Assembly: GCF_037975245.1 (NCBI RefSeq)
Contig: NC_092581.1
Location: 12,243,303 to 12,303,302, forward strand
Direction of reading: 5' to 3'
Source of the DNA: Apostichopus japonicus
Taxonomy: Eukaryota; Echinodermata; Holothuroidea; Aspidochirotida; Stichopodidae
Length of the DNA: 60,000 nt
The notes below the pieces were generated by a model. The model was not told the origin of the DNA. It saw only the letters and a program-made list of their open reading frames with translations, and did no database searches. Below are positions 44,571 to 56,000 of this stretch, one piece after another. The stretch's first letter is position 1; each line of letters starts with the position of its first letter. The position numbers and the translations under genes were made by a program.

Positions 44571-44963
44571 CAGTGGCGTCACCAAGGGGTAGACTGGGGG
44601 TGGGGGAGGGGCACTTGCCCTCCCAAAACAAAAATCCTGCCTTCCCAGATACCACTCTCCAGATGCCGCATTTGTAGTGTTAAAAAAGAATACTTAAACA
44701 AAACCTTTATCTGCCTCAATTAAAAACATAATTATTGGACAGACTAAGCCAGAGAATTCTTGAACATAAAGTTACTTCAAGATGCAAAATATAGCACCAA
44801 ATTGCATCTAAGGACCCTTAATTAAGCAAAAATTTATCAAAGGGCAGGCTGACACACCTCCCCTTAGACCAGCTAGGCCTCCCCCAGGATAGCATTCACC
44901 AATAAACGTTCTGCCCCCCTAATTGTGGTGCCCCCAAGATTGAAATGTCTGGCGACGCCACTG
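44571..44963. mobile_element. hAT-type MITE, 393 bp, 8-bp target duplication (7 of 8 matching)
   Basis: Flanks are GTGGGGTA (44563-44570) and GTGGGGAA (44964-44971). Ends are CAGTGGCGTCACCAAGG and (reverse complement of the right end) CAGTGGCGTCGCCAGAC. The interior phrase AGCACCAAATTGCATCTAAG is the inverse of one in the outer MITE at 38243, so both belong to one family. Confidence 0.88.
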
Positions 44964-44971
44964 GTGGGGAA

Positions 44972-45677
44972 TTCTTTGGATCAATTCACATTTCTCCCCT
45001 GCGGGTTCTCAGGCTATCCATTTATTTCTTAGGTCTTTCACATACTTATCTAGTTAAAAGAAAATGGAAGAATCTGACCATTTTGTAGTTGAGTTAAAAG
45101 TTTCTTGTATCATACAGCCTTAAATGTAGAAGTTAAGTAGAAATGTAGTATTCTACATGTGATAAATAGCAAACTTCATGACTCTTTAAGATATTGTACA
45201 AATTCGGAAATTGGTATCACTTGAAAGATCTAGACCTGTGTGATCAAAAGCATGTAATGTACATACTTATTCACAAAAATATGATTCTATTTTCCTGGGG
45301 ATGCACCATAGGGAAAAAAAAGTGGTGGCATAATTTGCTCATTGAATATGTAATAACCATAAATTGTCATGAAACCATCAAATTGGAAATCTCCCCATAA
45401 TAAAGACTTATTATAACTCCCAAATTCAGTCCTGTAAATCCCTGTATCTGCAAGTGGCTTTAAACTAACACCTACAAAATTTTGACACAAAGGCTGTAGC
45501 TACCCCCTTACTCCATCCCTCCCTCCCTCTCATCAAGATGTGAAATAAAAACTTACTGTACAATATGCCCAATGCACTGTTAAGTCTTTATACAGTATAT
45601 AATACTTGCCAAAAATATTGAACCTTGAAAAAAGATGAGGACATATGATTTTGTTCACAAATTTACCTTTTTCACAG
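44972..45677. other. Intron or leader region upstream of the first visible OTC exon
   Basis: No leader exon recognised. The sequence ends in the acceptor TTTACCTTTTTCACAG at 45677. Confidence 0.4.
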
Positions 45678-48600
45678 CAAGGTTTCTTTTCAGCAGAGGC
45701 ATTTTCTCACGCTTAAAGACTTTTCTTCAGAGGAAGTGAAGAGTTTACTTTGGGTCGCGGCTGATTTGAAGTACCGATTTAAGGACAGGAATGAGCGTTA
45801 CACTCCTTTAGCTGGGAGATCAGCTGGATTAATATTCGAAAAAAGGAGCACCAGAACACGAGTGTCCACTGAAACTGGTAAATGTACACTTTATAAAGTC
45901 AATATTTTAAAATGTATAGAATTTATATTGAATGAAGGCAAAATTATAAATATCACTTGGTCAAAGAAACTGTGGAAAACGGTCTACTCTGTACATGAAA
46001 TGACATAGCTCTTTTAGTCATATATTTCACAAATGCTCCAACTGTTACTTTTGGTTCTTTTGCATCCTTTTTGATACCTGTTTTGTGTAAAATGTACTTG
46101 TTATTATGTATTGTCATAATTTTTGCAAAGGAGCAAAAATATTGATGGACAGTAAGATCAACTGGTATAGTCTCCACTATACTTTTTCCTACAGGTTGCA
46201 TGAAGTTGTGGTAATAGATTAACATCCATTTGTACTAAACTGATTTGATATAAATTATGAACCTCTTGCTGTGTCTGGCATAAAGAAACTTGCTTAAATT
46301 ATTTCAATTAATTCAACGTTTAATTTTTTTAATTGACCAACGTTTCCATGTGAAAACAGCCGTAAGGTGGACAATTTCAAAAGTTTAAGAAATTGGTATT
46401 TAATTTCCATTGTTCAATGATTTTCATCACAAACAAATAATTAATTTCACAAAGAATTTTAAGGAAGTTGCACAGGACAAAACAAAAAAATATAACTCAA
46501 TGGTGAGACATACTGTATTCACAGAAGTAATTCAAGTAATGGTTCTGGGAAGACCTACAGCCATCAGTGTTTTCTATGCTAGTTATAGTCATACAAAATC
46601 TTCTACCAGGATTGATCCCAACCTACTCTACCAGCCATCCCCTGAAATCAATGTTCAGAATGTATGAGAGCTAGCTTGGACCATGCACTTAATCTTTCTC
46701 CGTCTTCGAGCTCTGAAAACTACCGCCAATTTTGTCGACGTCTGGAAGAAACTTACAACACACCAAAGATTCTGTGCGAACCACTTTTGGGTCGGGCCAC
46801 ATCGACTGATAATGGTGGCACCAGATATTCAGCGTGTTCTGCATTCATTTTAAATGGAAGTGTTCTTCCTGATGTAACCCTCATAGCTGACAAGTATTAT
46901 AAACTGATAAAATATGTAACATTTATCACAAAGCTGCATCTCCTGTGTTGAAATTAATTTATATTCTGTTCCATCACAGGTGTCGCTCTCCTTGGTGGTC
47001 ATCCCTGCTTCCTCTCTCCAAGTGATATTCACCTCGGCGTCAATGAATCGAGTAAAGACACAGCTAAGTGAGTGCACATACAGTATGGTTAACCATCATG
47101 ATTTGACTGTGGTATTTCAGTAACTACTATTTTGCAGGGCGATTTCAGGCTGGGACTGTGGTTGTCCTGCAAATCAACGGTTCACAGCATTTTTTTCAAC
47201 CCTGATGTTTTAAAACATATTTGATGGAGAGAGAAATGTCATTGCAAATGTAACAAGCTACATTCATGAGTTCTTCAGTTGCTCTTCTGCAGCTGTACAG
47301 GAGAATGTTACAAGCTACAGTATTACTATTCTTTGTGTGTGTGTTTGTGTGTGCGTTTGTTTTTCTATCTGTATGGGGTATTGTTTAAGGTTAGGGTACG
47401 TGGATTTGAACAATGGAAAATACAATGGGGTCCTCGGTCTGAATGTAATACAAACATGTATGTATGCGTGTGTTTAAAGAGGTTACCAGTGCAAACATTT
47501 AAATGGTTTATATATTGATTTATTTAAGATTAACTTTAATTACACAATTCTCTATTTTGTTTGTTTCAGAGTTCTGTCAGGATTGGTAGATATTGTCTTG
47601 GCCAGGGTTTATCGTCACAATAACCTGGAAGTTCTAGCCAGTGAAGGTAGCATACCAGTCGTAAATGGTCTGTCAGAGTTGTATCACCCTTTGCAAGCAC
47701 TTGCCGATTTCCTCACTTTACGGGTTGGTTCAAAATAAAATATAACGAAACACAAATTTTACTTTATGAAAACTTGTAGTGGATGACTACAAGGTAAATA
47801 TTTTAAGAGATATTTGGTTTTAGGACTTTGAGAGTTGTTTTGTAATCTTTCAGGTATTCTTACTACTGCTTTATTCTTACTTCTGATACTCATTTACTTC
47901 TGTTCTATCCACGGGAGGGGGCTCCCTGGAATTGTTGTGGATGGGTGCCTGCAGACTTCAGTTCTCGAAGAGAGAAAACTAAATGTTATTGATGATGATG
48001 ATGATGATGTTGACTGGATGTTATGCGTGTTATGATACTCTGGGAATTTAATGCATTTGTCTAGCGCACATATTGCAATATAATGTCCTTTGTTTTGGCA
48101 AGTTTATTAAAAAAAATTCTACATGGTGCATAGTTTATGAACAAAGCCTTTCACAGCTGACCATTTGTGGTTATAAATGAAAATCATATTTATCTATATA
48201 TCAAACAATTCATGTTTTCTGCATTCTTCAACTATGATCAAACCAGCTATGAATTATGTATATTATCCCAGAGCAGGATTTCCACCTTTTGTCCTGAGAC
48301 ACTGTTACTTCAATGAAGTCAGAACTGAAGTCAAACAGATAGGAACAACAGTTTTGTTTAAACATGATATTAATACTATCCCCTACATACAATAACCAAT
48401 TACATTGTCAGTGGTAATTTATCATGAATTGCAATTCTTGCCTCTCAGGATGGGTGGGCTTTTCTATCCAGCTTTGTAACTCAAAACGAGCAAAGGAATT
48501 TTTGACTACAGAATAGGATTCATACCAGTGACCTCTGGGTTAGACGGCCTAGTGCTCTACCAACTGACCTTTCCAATCATTACTTAATGGCAATCCCAAT

Positions 48601-51600
48601 ACAACCTTTTTCTGGACTCTGTCCAAGTTAATGAAAGGAATTTTCCCAGTTATCCATTATTCTTTGAAAAGATTCTTTACTAATTAGTTTGGAAACTTTT
48701 ACATATCTTGAATTCTTTTTTTGCCATTTTCTTTCTTGACATGACTATTCTTCTCCATTTTTGCTTGTATTTCCAACACCCGTATGAAATCTGTAAATCC
48801 GTCAGATTGCCTCTTTTCGTCGATAGTCACATCAATAGTCTATATACGAGTTTTCCCTTTTGTGGTTCTTTAACAGGAACACTATAGGTCCTTAAAGGGG
48901 CTTACGTTAGCCTGGGTCGGAGATGGGAATAATATCATCCACTCCTTGATGATGACTGCGCCTAAACTAGGTGTAAACATCAGGTGTGCCACTCCAAAGG
49001 TAAGTAACTGTACTCTGTCCCTTTAATCATCACCCGTTTCTGTTCTTTTTCTTTTTGTGAGTTCAGAATGAAGGACTGTTTCTGTTCTGCCAGTAGCTCT
49101 GTTCTACTGTTTCCAGGGGTGTTTGGATGCTCTGCATTACCTCAGTGACTCACTTGCTGTGTTTGTGAGTTGATGGGGCTCTTCTGAAATCACAAATGGG
49201 GAAGGACATGAAATGTATAATGTATGTTTGTATGTATGTATTCAGATCCTCCTGCAAGCAGGAACTTGTGAAGAAGCCATCATTGGCTTATCAAAGCCAC
49301 AGGCAGACCGAAGTCAATCTCTTAGATTCATATTTAACGTCCATGATTATGAACTGTCAATTGTCAACAACTCTGTAACTGGCAACATACATTAATCTTG
49401 GAGTGACTCAAACTCGGGACCTTATGATTGTGAGGCACCGGAGTTAACCATACTGAACTAACACTCCTTGACCTCAAGATACCAAAGTTTCCTGTACTTT
49501 ATTTTCTTGACCCTAGCATTTCAGTCAAAATTGTTGCTACGTGCTAAAAACTACCAGTGCATATTGTAAAAACTGGCTGAACTCAAAATCCCCACTGACA
49601 TAATTTTTTGAACTAACACAAAGGCCACATGTGTCTATACCAGCAGAAAACTGCCATTCCCCCCTCCCTCCCCCACACTTGCAAACGGAGAAATCCACTG
49701 GCATCTAGCCCATAACAAAGCCTGAACTTTGAGGCTTGGTTTAAAATTTTAATTGTCAATCTGTAGTAGCACATTTTGTTTAGTTATGTGAAATACAGTA
49801 TTGAAAAAAAAAGTAAACTATACCTGCATATTACTGTGTGGAGTTGTGGTATCATTACACACTGTACAGTTCCATGGGGATTGTAATTGTTCAGGACTGT
49901 ACGGAACAAACGTGACCACAACTGAAGGTAGTACCGTAGATGTGAAAATAGGATGTGGTTGGAATTTGGGTCCAGGAAATCCAGGGTCCAGATGAAAGGT
50001 GTTGGGATGGTCCAGAATTAACTGTCCTTTCTTCAGGCGACACCTATACATGAGCTCTGGTAACTGAGTGAATGACAGCAGAAATGTTTGATCTAGCGTC
50101 CACTTCAGGGCTTGAATCAGCCAATAACATCCATCGCAAATTGCTGACGGTGTCAAATATCGCTTGCCGTACTGCCCTTAAGAACCCATCGTTGCCAACG
50201 GCAACGACATTGGGGCACCCCTTTCATTCAGTTGCTGTAGATGCCATCATATATTAATCTCCATCATATTAACCTTTGGTGTGGAATTCTTGTTACCTCT
50301 CATTACGGGTAGGAGTGTATTTACTCACTTTGAAATATAATTATAAGGTGTCCTTTCAAGTTACGAAAACTGCCGTGGTGCTCTTTTGAAAGCTGAAAGC
50401 TTGCTTGGCTTGATATAAAGTCCCCTTGCCTTCCTCAGTTTGAGCCCTGGTCTCATTCTGTCAGTAGAGGTAGTTTTTAAGTACAATTGGTTTTTGATGT
50501 ATATGCTTCTGTTTGGTTTCGATGATAATCATAACCTTTGCATTCATGATGGCAAATGTGTGTATGCGTGTGCGTGCACGTGTGTGTGTAAGTGCGTTTG
50601 TGACGCCCAGCTTGTAAACACGATATCTCAAGAATTTCATATTTAGTGTGTAGAAGTACCACATTAAGTACAAGAAACCTTTTGGTTTGTGTGGAGGTCA
50701 AAGGTCATTTGGAGTCTTGCGGTGGTGTCCTACCATTTTAATAGAAACCGGAGGCAATTTCTAATGTGGCTTGAAAAAGTCCCCTTGCCTTCCTGAGTTT
50801 GAGCCCTGGTCTCATTCTGTCAGAAAAGGTAGTTTTTAATTACAATTGTTTATTGATGTCTATGCTTTTTTTTTTTTAATGTTATGATCATTCCACGTCA
50901 TAGATTAGGTTTTATTGATATTTGGATTGTCTGTTTTTTACAGGGCTATGAATGCGATCCAACTGTTTACAGTGATGCTGTAGACTTGGCAGAACAGGTA
51001 GGTCGTTAAAGAGAAACTTATCTTTTGGCATAATTTATACGAAGTGTGCCTTTAACAGACTAATATCCCTAAATTATGGGGTTTAATCAAATTCGGTGGG
51101 CTGCTATATGTGACTAACTCCCAAACCTGTTGTAGAGAAATGTAACAGTACTGAATTAATTTATCACCTGTTAGAGTATTTCTTGTACTATTAACATACA
51201 GTGCAATTGAGGGCTGATGGGTATAAATGTGCCGTACAAGTGTATATGTAGTCAACTCAATGCCTCATTTGGTTGTAGTTGAGGTCAGGGGTCATGAGGG
51301 AAGTCCAAGTTTTTGAAAAGATGAGTTTGAAGGGTACCTAGATTGATGACATATATTAAGGGGTGGACAAAATGTAACTGAACCAAATTACAATATGCTT
51401 GATAAGATTCAGAATGATCAGAAGACTTGATATTGGCCAAATATACCTTCCCCATGCTCAAATTGGAATTTAGCTAGAAGAGCAAAAATCAACATTTAGT
51501 TTAGTTTAGTAGAAAAAGAGGTTCAGGAAGGACACTCAAGCCCCCATTAAGGACCCTATAGGAGAGAAGCAAAAAAACTGAAGACACAAACACTCAGACC

Positions 51601-54600
51601 GGATTACAATGCTTAAAGTGCTTGTCCAAAACATTTGTGCAAAATGTTCCATTATATTAATTACAACTTTGTCTAACTAAAATGTCTAAAAGTCCAGTGA
51701 AGAGAGAAGACAGCGGATATGTCGGAGGAAATCAAGATGTATGATATCCGTACCTCTACCTGTGTCATACATTGGGGTTATACAATGGGGTTATACAATG
51801 GGGTTATACAATGGGGTTATACATTGGGGTTATACAATGGGGTTATACGATGGGGTTAAACATTGGGGTTATACGATGGGGTTATACAATGGGGTTATAC
51901 ATTGGGGTTATACAATGGGGTTATACGATGGGGTTATACATTGGGGTTATACATTGGGGTTATACGATGGGGTTATACGATGGGGTTAAACATTGGGGTT
52001 ATACGATGGGGTTATACAATGGGGTTATACATTGGGGTTATACAATGGGGTTAAGCATTGGGGTTATACATTGGGGTTAGTCCAATAATGGCAGGGAGCA
52101 TGATCTGTGCTACCGCACACTATTTCATACTTTACTTTACAGCTTACATGCAACAGCTTACATGTACAGCTTACATGCAGCTGACATGCAAAATGCTCAC
52201 TCAAAGTTAACACTTTTATGTTAAGAAGACAAAAAATCAATTCATGAGAGAAATTCCCAGTAACTAATATCCCTGCCAAGTTTCCAGTACTCTGGTGTGT
52301 TTGCACTAGCCTCTAGGAATATGCATTTGAGTACTAAGAGGTATCTTCATGATTAATGTAAATGATTAGTTTTGTTGGTCCTGTTATCAAGATGGAGGGA
52401 GATTTATTGCTTCATTTTGTAATTTTTTCTATTGAAATTTGATTTTTTTTTTGGATGTTATGTCCTCATTTGTTTGGCTAAATTTGTTCCATCTGTATTT
52501 GTAGCATGGTACAACTATGTACTGTACAACAGATCCTATGGATGCTTGCAAGGATGCCGATGTTTTAGTGACGGATACCTGGATCAGTATGGGTCAGGAA
52601 GAGGAGAAAAATGAAAGGCTAAGAGCATTCCAGGGTTATCAAATTACCAAAAAGGTATATTCATTGTCTTTTATTAGGAGAAAAAATGACATATTTTTAC
52701 AGCAAGTATTATGAGAGAATGAGTTGTCTCTCTTCTCCTTATTAAATGGGATGAAAAGAGGACAATATAGGATGCAATTTTAAAAACATCTTGAAGCCTT
52801 GTAAATCCTTAGCAATGTGTTTATATTACCACAGCCTGTCCTTTACCCACCCCCCTCTCCTCACCCCCTTTCCATCAATCACTTTATAGATACTCACCTT
52901 TCACTCATGACTGTTCATGTGTAGTGTGTAAGCCGCTTAATTAGTGAACTGAATTTGAAATTAGCAAAAAACTTAAATTTTGTTTTTATATTTTAGATGG
53001 CAGCAGTGGCCTCTCCCGATTGGTGCTTCCTCCACTGTCTTCCGAGGAAACCAGAAGAGGTAGACGACGAAGTGTTTTACAGCCGGCAATCTCTGGTCTG
53101 GCAGGAGGCTGAGAACAGGAAGTGGACGGTGATGGTGAGTTGAGATGAACATTTAAAACATCAGACGAAAGCGACACCCGTAATAACCAATCTGTCTGAT
53201 AAACTGCCTGTAATATTTAATCAGCCTGGAAGACTGCCCTTGAGTAGTAGTCAGTTAGCCACTCCATAATATATCACCTATAATAGTAACTGTCAGTCTA
53301 GGTAACGTATCTGCAGTTGTTAGTCAACCTGTCAATGTGTGTGTGTATGTAGTAGTCTGTACGATACGATATGTAAATAGCTGTTTCCGCGGTAAGGCGC
53401 TTTGGCCAAAGCCCCTGGCCGGTAGAAATAAAACTCCCTGGTTTGAGAGAACTGAAAAAGTTGAGATTTTTGTGAATGTGAAGTTTGTGGGCGGGATCGG
53501 AGAGAAACGTGGCTGGAGGATGACAGGAAAGAAGATATGTTGTTTAGGGAAATGATGAGTGGTGGCAGGCTTCATAGGCTGGTCTGGTGCTGGATGATTG
53601 CAGGACTCAGAGGCTAGACGGACATCACTGACTACACTATTCAGTTAGTTTATTATGATGGGTTCAGCTGTCAGTCTGACCTCAAATTTAATCAGTCAGC
53701 CAATGTAATCTACTGTTAGTAGTCAACCTGTCACGGTGTATGTAGTAGTCAGTCAGTGGGATAAACTGACTACATTATTCAGTCAGCATATCATGATGTG
53801 TTCAAGCTGTCAGTCTGACCTCAAATATAATCAGTCAGGTCAGTAAAGCTAGCTGTTGAGAGTTGGTTCTGCAATTGAAAACAGCCTGCAGTGTTAAGTC
53901 AGCCAAGCAAACTGCCTGCAAATAGTTACAATACTCTACCCAAATAATATTACCACAAGTACTAGTCAGTCCTTTCAACATCTTGTCGAAGTCGGGCTGG
54001 CATTCCAACTGCCAAAGTTAGGCCGTTCGCTAACGATCTACAAAAAGTCAAACCGACAGAGGGCAGTAATAACTGAAAAAGTCTGCCCGTCAAACTCGAT
54101 CAATTTGTCTGTCAGGTGATAACATTTTGTAGGTGAGGCTTTGGACCTTAGCAGTTAACTGTCAACTGATTTCTCTTTACTTTATTTATTATTTATGATA
54201 TCATTTTATAATTTATTTATATAATTATTATAATATATAATTTTATATTAATATATTATTTACAGAGCTTTATTCTCATTCAAATCACAGGCATGAAACT
54301 TTCACAGCAGGCTACAGTATGTATAACGCACAGCGCTTAGACATCAGAGTATATATCAAAGAGTAACAACATAACTCAATTTCTGAAGGGTTCACATACT
54401 GTACTTAACAAAAATGACACTAAAGCATTATAAAACAAAGATACAGTATAAATACAGTCCGACAAAAGTGGACGACTTTAATATTTGAACACTTATCAGT
54501 GATTAATACTCTTGACCATAATTTGCTTCTTTCTTCTTCTTCCATTTAACAGGCTGTCATGCTGTGCTTGCTGAAAGATCACCAACCTATTTTGGATCGT

Positions 54601-54612
54601 CCATCTTTCTAG
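45678..54612 (+). CDS. OTC: Ornithine carbamoyltransferase, mitochondrial, nine exons, first exon(s) not found
   Basis: Makes citrulline from ornithine and carbamoyl phosphate, in the mitochondrial matrix in animals. Exons: 45678-45877, 46980-47067, 47570-47723, 48877-48999, 50944-50997, 52505-52654, 52997-53134 and 54553-54612; all have GT-AG borders and joined phases (the number visible is eight; the transit-peptide exon makes at least nine). Motifs in order: [15 protein letters not shown] (carbamoyl-phosphate site STRT), [45 protein letters not shown] (ornithine SMG loop), [17 protein letters not shown] (catalytic HCLP Cys) and the end [19 protein letters not shown]. The sequence aligns with mammalian OTC with no gaps of note and no frame damage. 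The first exon here needs two bases of a split codon upstream. Introns hold tRNA-like remnants and a 13-bp minisatellite. Confidence 0.95.
46410..46951 (+). other. Unusually codon-like segment in OTC intron
   Basis: Overlapping frames at 46410-46667 and 46664-46951 lie in an OTC intron. The second ([21 protein letters not shown]) is richer in GC and codon-like than its surroundings. No family recognised; possibly a decayed insertion, possibly chance. Confidence 0.2.
48505..48580 (-). repeat. tRNA-like SINE head in OTC intron
   Basis: On the minus strand GGTCAGTTGGTAGAGCAC is an A-box region and GGTATGAATCC a degraded B box at tRNA spacing. The anticodon-loop position reads CTAACCC and the acceptor arms do not pair, so this is a tRNA-derived SINE remnant, not a tRNA gene. 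Confidence 0.6.
49405..49475 (-). repeat. tRNA-like SINE head in OTC intron
   Basis: The minus strand has GTTAGTTCAGTATGG (A-box region), CCTCACA at the anticodon-loop position (as in tRNA-Val CAC) and CGAGTTTGAGTC (B box), spaced as in tRNA. The outer arms pair only partly (GGAGTG / CACTCC). A decayed tRNA-Val-like gene or a SINE head. Confidence 0.55.
51774..52079 (+). repeat. 13-bp minisatellite GGGGTTATACAAT, 24 copies, in OTC intron
   Basis: The GGGGTTA core recurs 24 times at an exact 13-base step from 51774 to 52073. Variation is confined to the second half (TACAAT, TACATT, TACGAT, AACATT). The order of six variants repeats at units 6-11 and 16-21, a 130-bp higher-order period. Frames read across it are artefacts. 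Confidence 0.97.
53620..53845 (+). repeat. Tandem duplication of about 140 bp in last OTC intron
   Basis: GACTACA.TATTCAGT, CAGCTGTCAGTCTGACCTCAA and ATAATCAGTCAG/TTAATCAGTCAG recur near 53628 and 53767. A more diverged third copy (GTTGTTAGTCAACCTGTCA) is near 53315. Confidence 0.75.
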
Positions 54613-54800
54613 AGAATTGGCAGAAAGAGGATTAAAATTGACTGAAATATGAGGCTGGTTGGGTGTTATATTGTCATACAGGGTATTAAATTCATGATGG
54701 CACTGCAAAGGGTATTATTTAAATTTGTACTGCACAAGATAATGAATGGATAGTTGCGAAGTTAAGATTGACTGAGAGGCTGAACATAACTATTGAAAGA
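54613..54800 (+). other. OTC 3' UTR and downstream spacer
   Basis: Sequence directly after the OTC stop (TAG 54610-54612). No polyadenylation signal could be chosen with confidence. Confidence 0.3.
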
Positions 54801-54814
54801 GCGTCAAATTATTG

Positions 54815-54895
54815 ACTGAGGTGGGACTTGAAGTAAGTAACCCAAGCATCACAGGTCATATGCTCTAAAAACTGAGCTATCCAGTTTTATAAGTT
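54815..54895 (-). repeat. tRNA-like SINE head downstream of OTC
   Basis: The minus strand has GGATAGCTCAGTTTTTAGAG (A-box region) and ACTTCAAGTCCCACC (B box) at tRNA spacing. The arms do not close, so it is a SINE remnant. Confidence 0.55.
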
Positions 54896-55372
54896 GTTGT
54901 TTTTGCAAACCTTGTGAATCATATAATTTCGTTGTTGAGCATCCACCTAAAATTCTACAGTACTCATTAAGTCATGTATAGCTAAATAGATACTCAATTG
55001 ATGGCCCCACAGATATCCGATTGATGCTAGGAAGTGACATGGTATGGATTCGAGAAAAAAATTAACGTCCTTATTATTTTAAACAGGTATTGAGAGGTTG
55101 AATCCTTCTTGATTCTGTAAGCTGATTCAAGACTTGCTCAGTGCAGGTTGGTGCAAAAGAGGTGTTGAACATTTCAAAGTGTAGAGTAAGATGATAAACA
55201 GTAATGTGGAATAGTGCTGAAAAGGTGTATTTCATATTTTGGCCTCCAGTCAGATGAACTACAAAAGGATTCTGTAATGGAGCAGGAAAGGTGTAGAACA
55301 CTTAAATTTGTCAAGTAAGGTTAACTTGTGTGGCAATATTGCTTCATTTCCATTGTGTGCTAATCCATCTTG
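54896..55372. other. Spacer, no recognised gene
   Basis: Unique AT-rich sequence, nothing recognised. Confidence 0.4.
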
Positions 55373-55487
55373 AAGAACATATATCGATTATTGAAATAAG
55401 GATATATATGGCCTATTGAAATAAGGAAATATATCGATTATTGAAATAAGGAGATATATTGAATATTGAAATAAAAAGAAACTTTAT
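55373..55487 (+). repeat. Minisatellite of about 31 bp, ATATATCGATTATTGAAATAAGG
   Basis: Four imperfect units with TATTGAAATAAGGA as the conserved part. Confidence 0.8.
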
Positions 55488-55664
55488 TGCAGCATTTTGG
55501 TTCCATCTCTCGAGGCTTTCCTTTTCCACATTATTTTTGTTTGTATAATAGCAATGCTGACCCTTCATCTGTTTTTGCCAGACTTGTGTCTATTTATACA
55601 TTGCCTTCATTTTGAGATTCAGTTCATTAACAGGACAAATCAATAGCCTGAGTTTATGATGGAC

Positions 55665-56000
55665 TACTTGATGGGGTGTTTATATGTCTGGCGGTCTGGT
55701 GTTCATATGTCCAGCACTCATTTCGGACAGTCTGGTGTTCATATGTCCGGCATTCATATGTCGGACTGTCTGGTGTTCATATGTCCGGCATTCATATGTC
55801 GGACGGTCTGGTGTTCATATGTCCGGTGTTCATATGCCAGGCGATCCGGTGTTCCTATGTAGGGCTGTCTGGTGTTCTTATGTCCGGCATTCATATGTCG
55901 GACAGTGTGGTGTTCATATGTCCGGAATTGATGTCCGGCGGTCCGGTGTTCATATGTCCGGCGGTGCGGTGTTCATATCCGGTGGTGGAGTGTTCATATG
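55665..56000 (+). repeat. Minisatellite GTGTTCATATGTCCGGC, about 18-37 bp steps
   Basis: Some 17 copies of TTCATATGTC followed by CGGCATTCATATG, CGGAC.GTCTGGTG and variants. All three forward frames stay open because of the repeat; I treat them as artefacts. Confidence 0.9.

Noticed and set aside
49818-50257. Opposed frames of 61 and 112 codons in an OTC intron
   Set aside because: Several phases are open on both strands but none shows a recognisable domain; possibly an old insertion, not supportable as a gene.
51774-52079. CRISPR-like regular array
   Set aside because: No spacers, 13-bp period and a eukaryotic intron; it is a minisatellite.
51741-52080. Open frames in all three forward phases
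   Set aside because: They are the 13-bp minisatellite read through; a 13-base unit without stops keeps all frames open.
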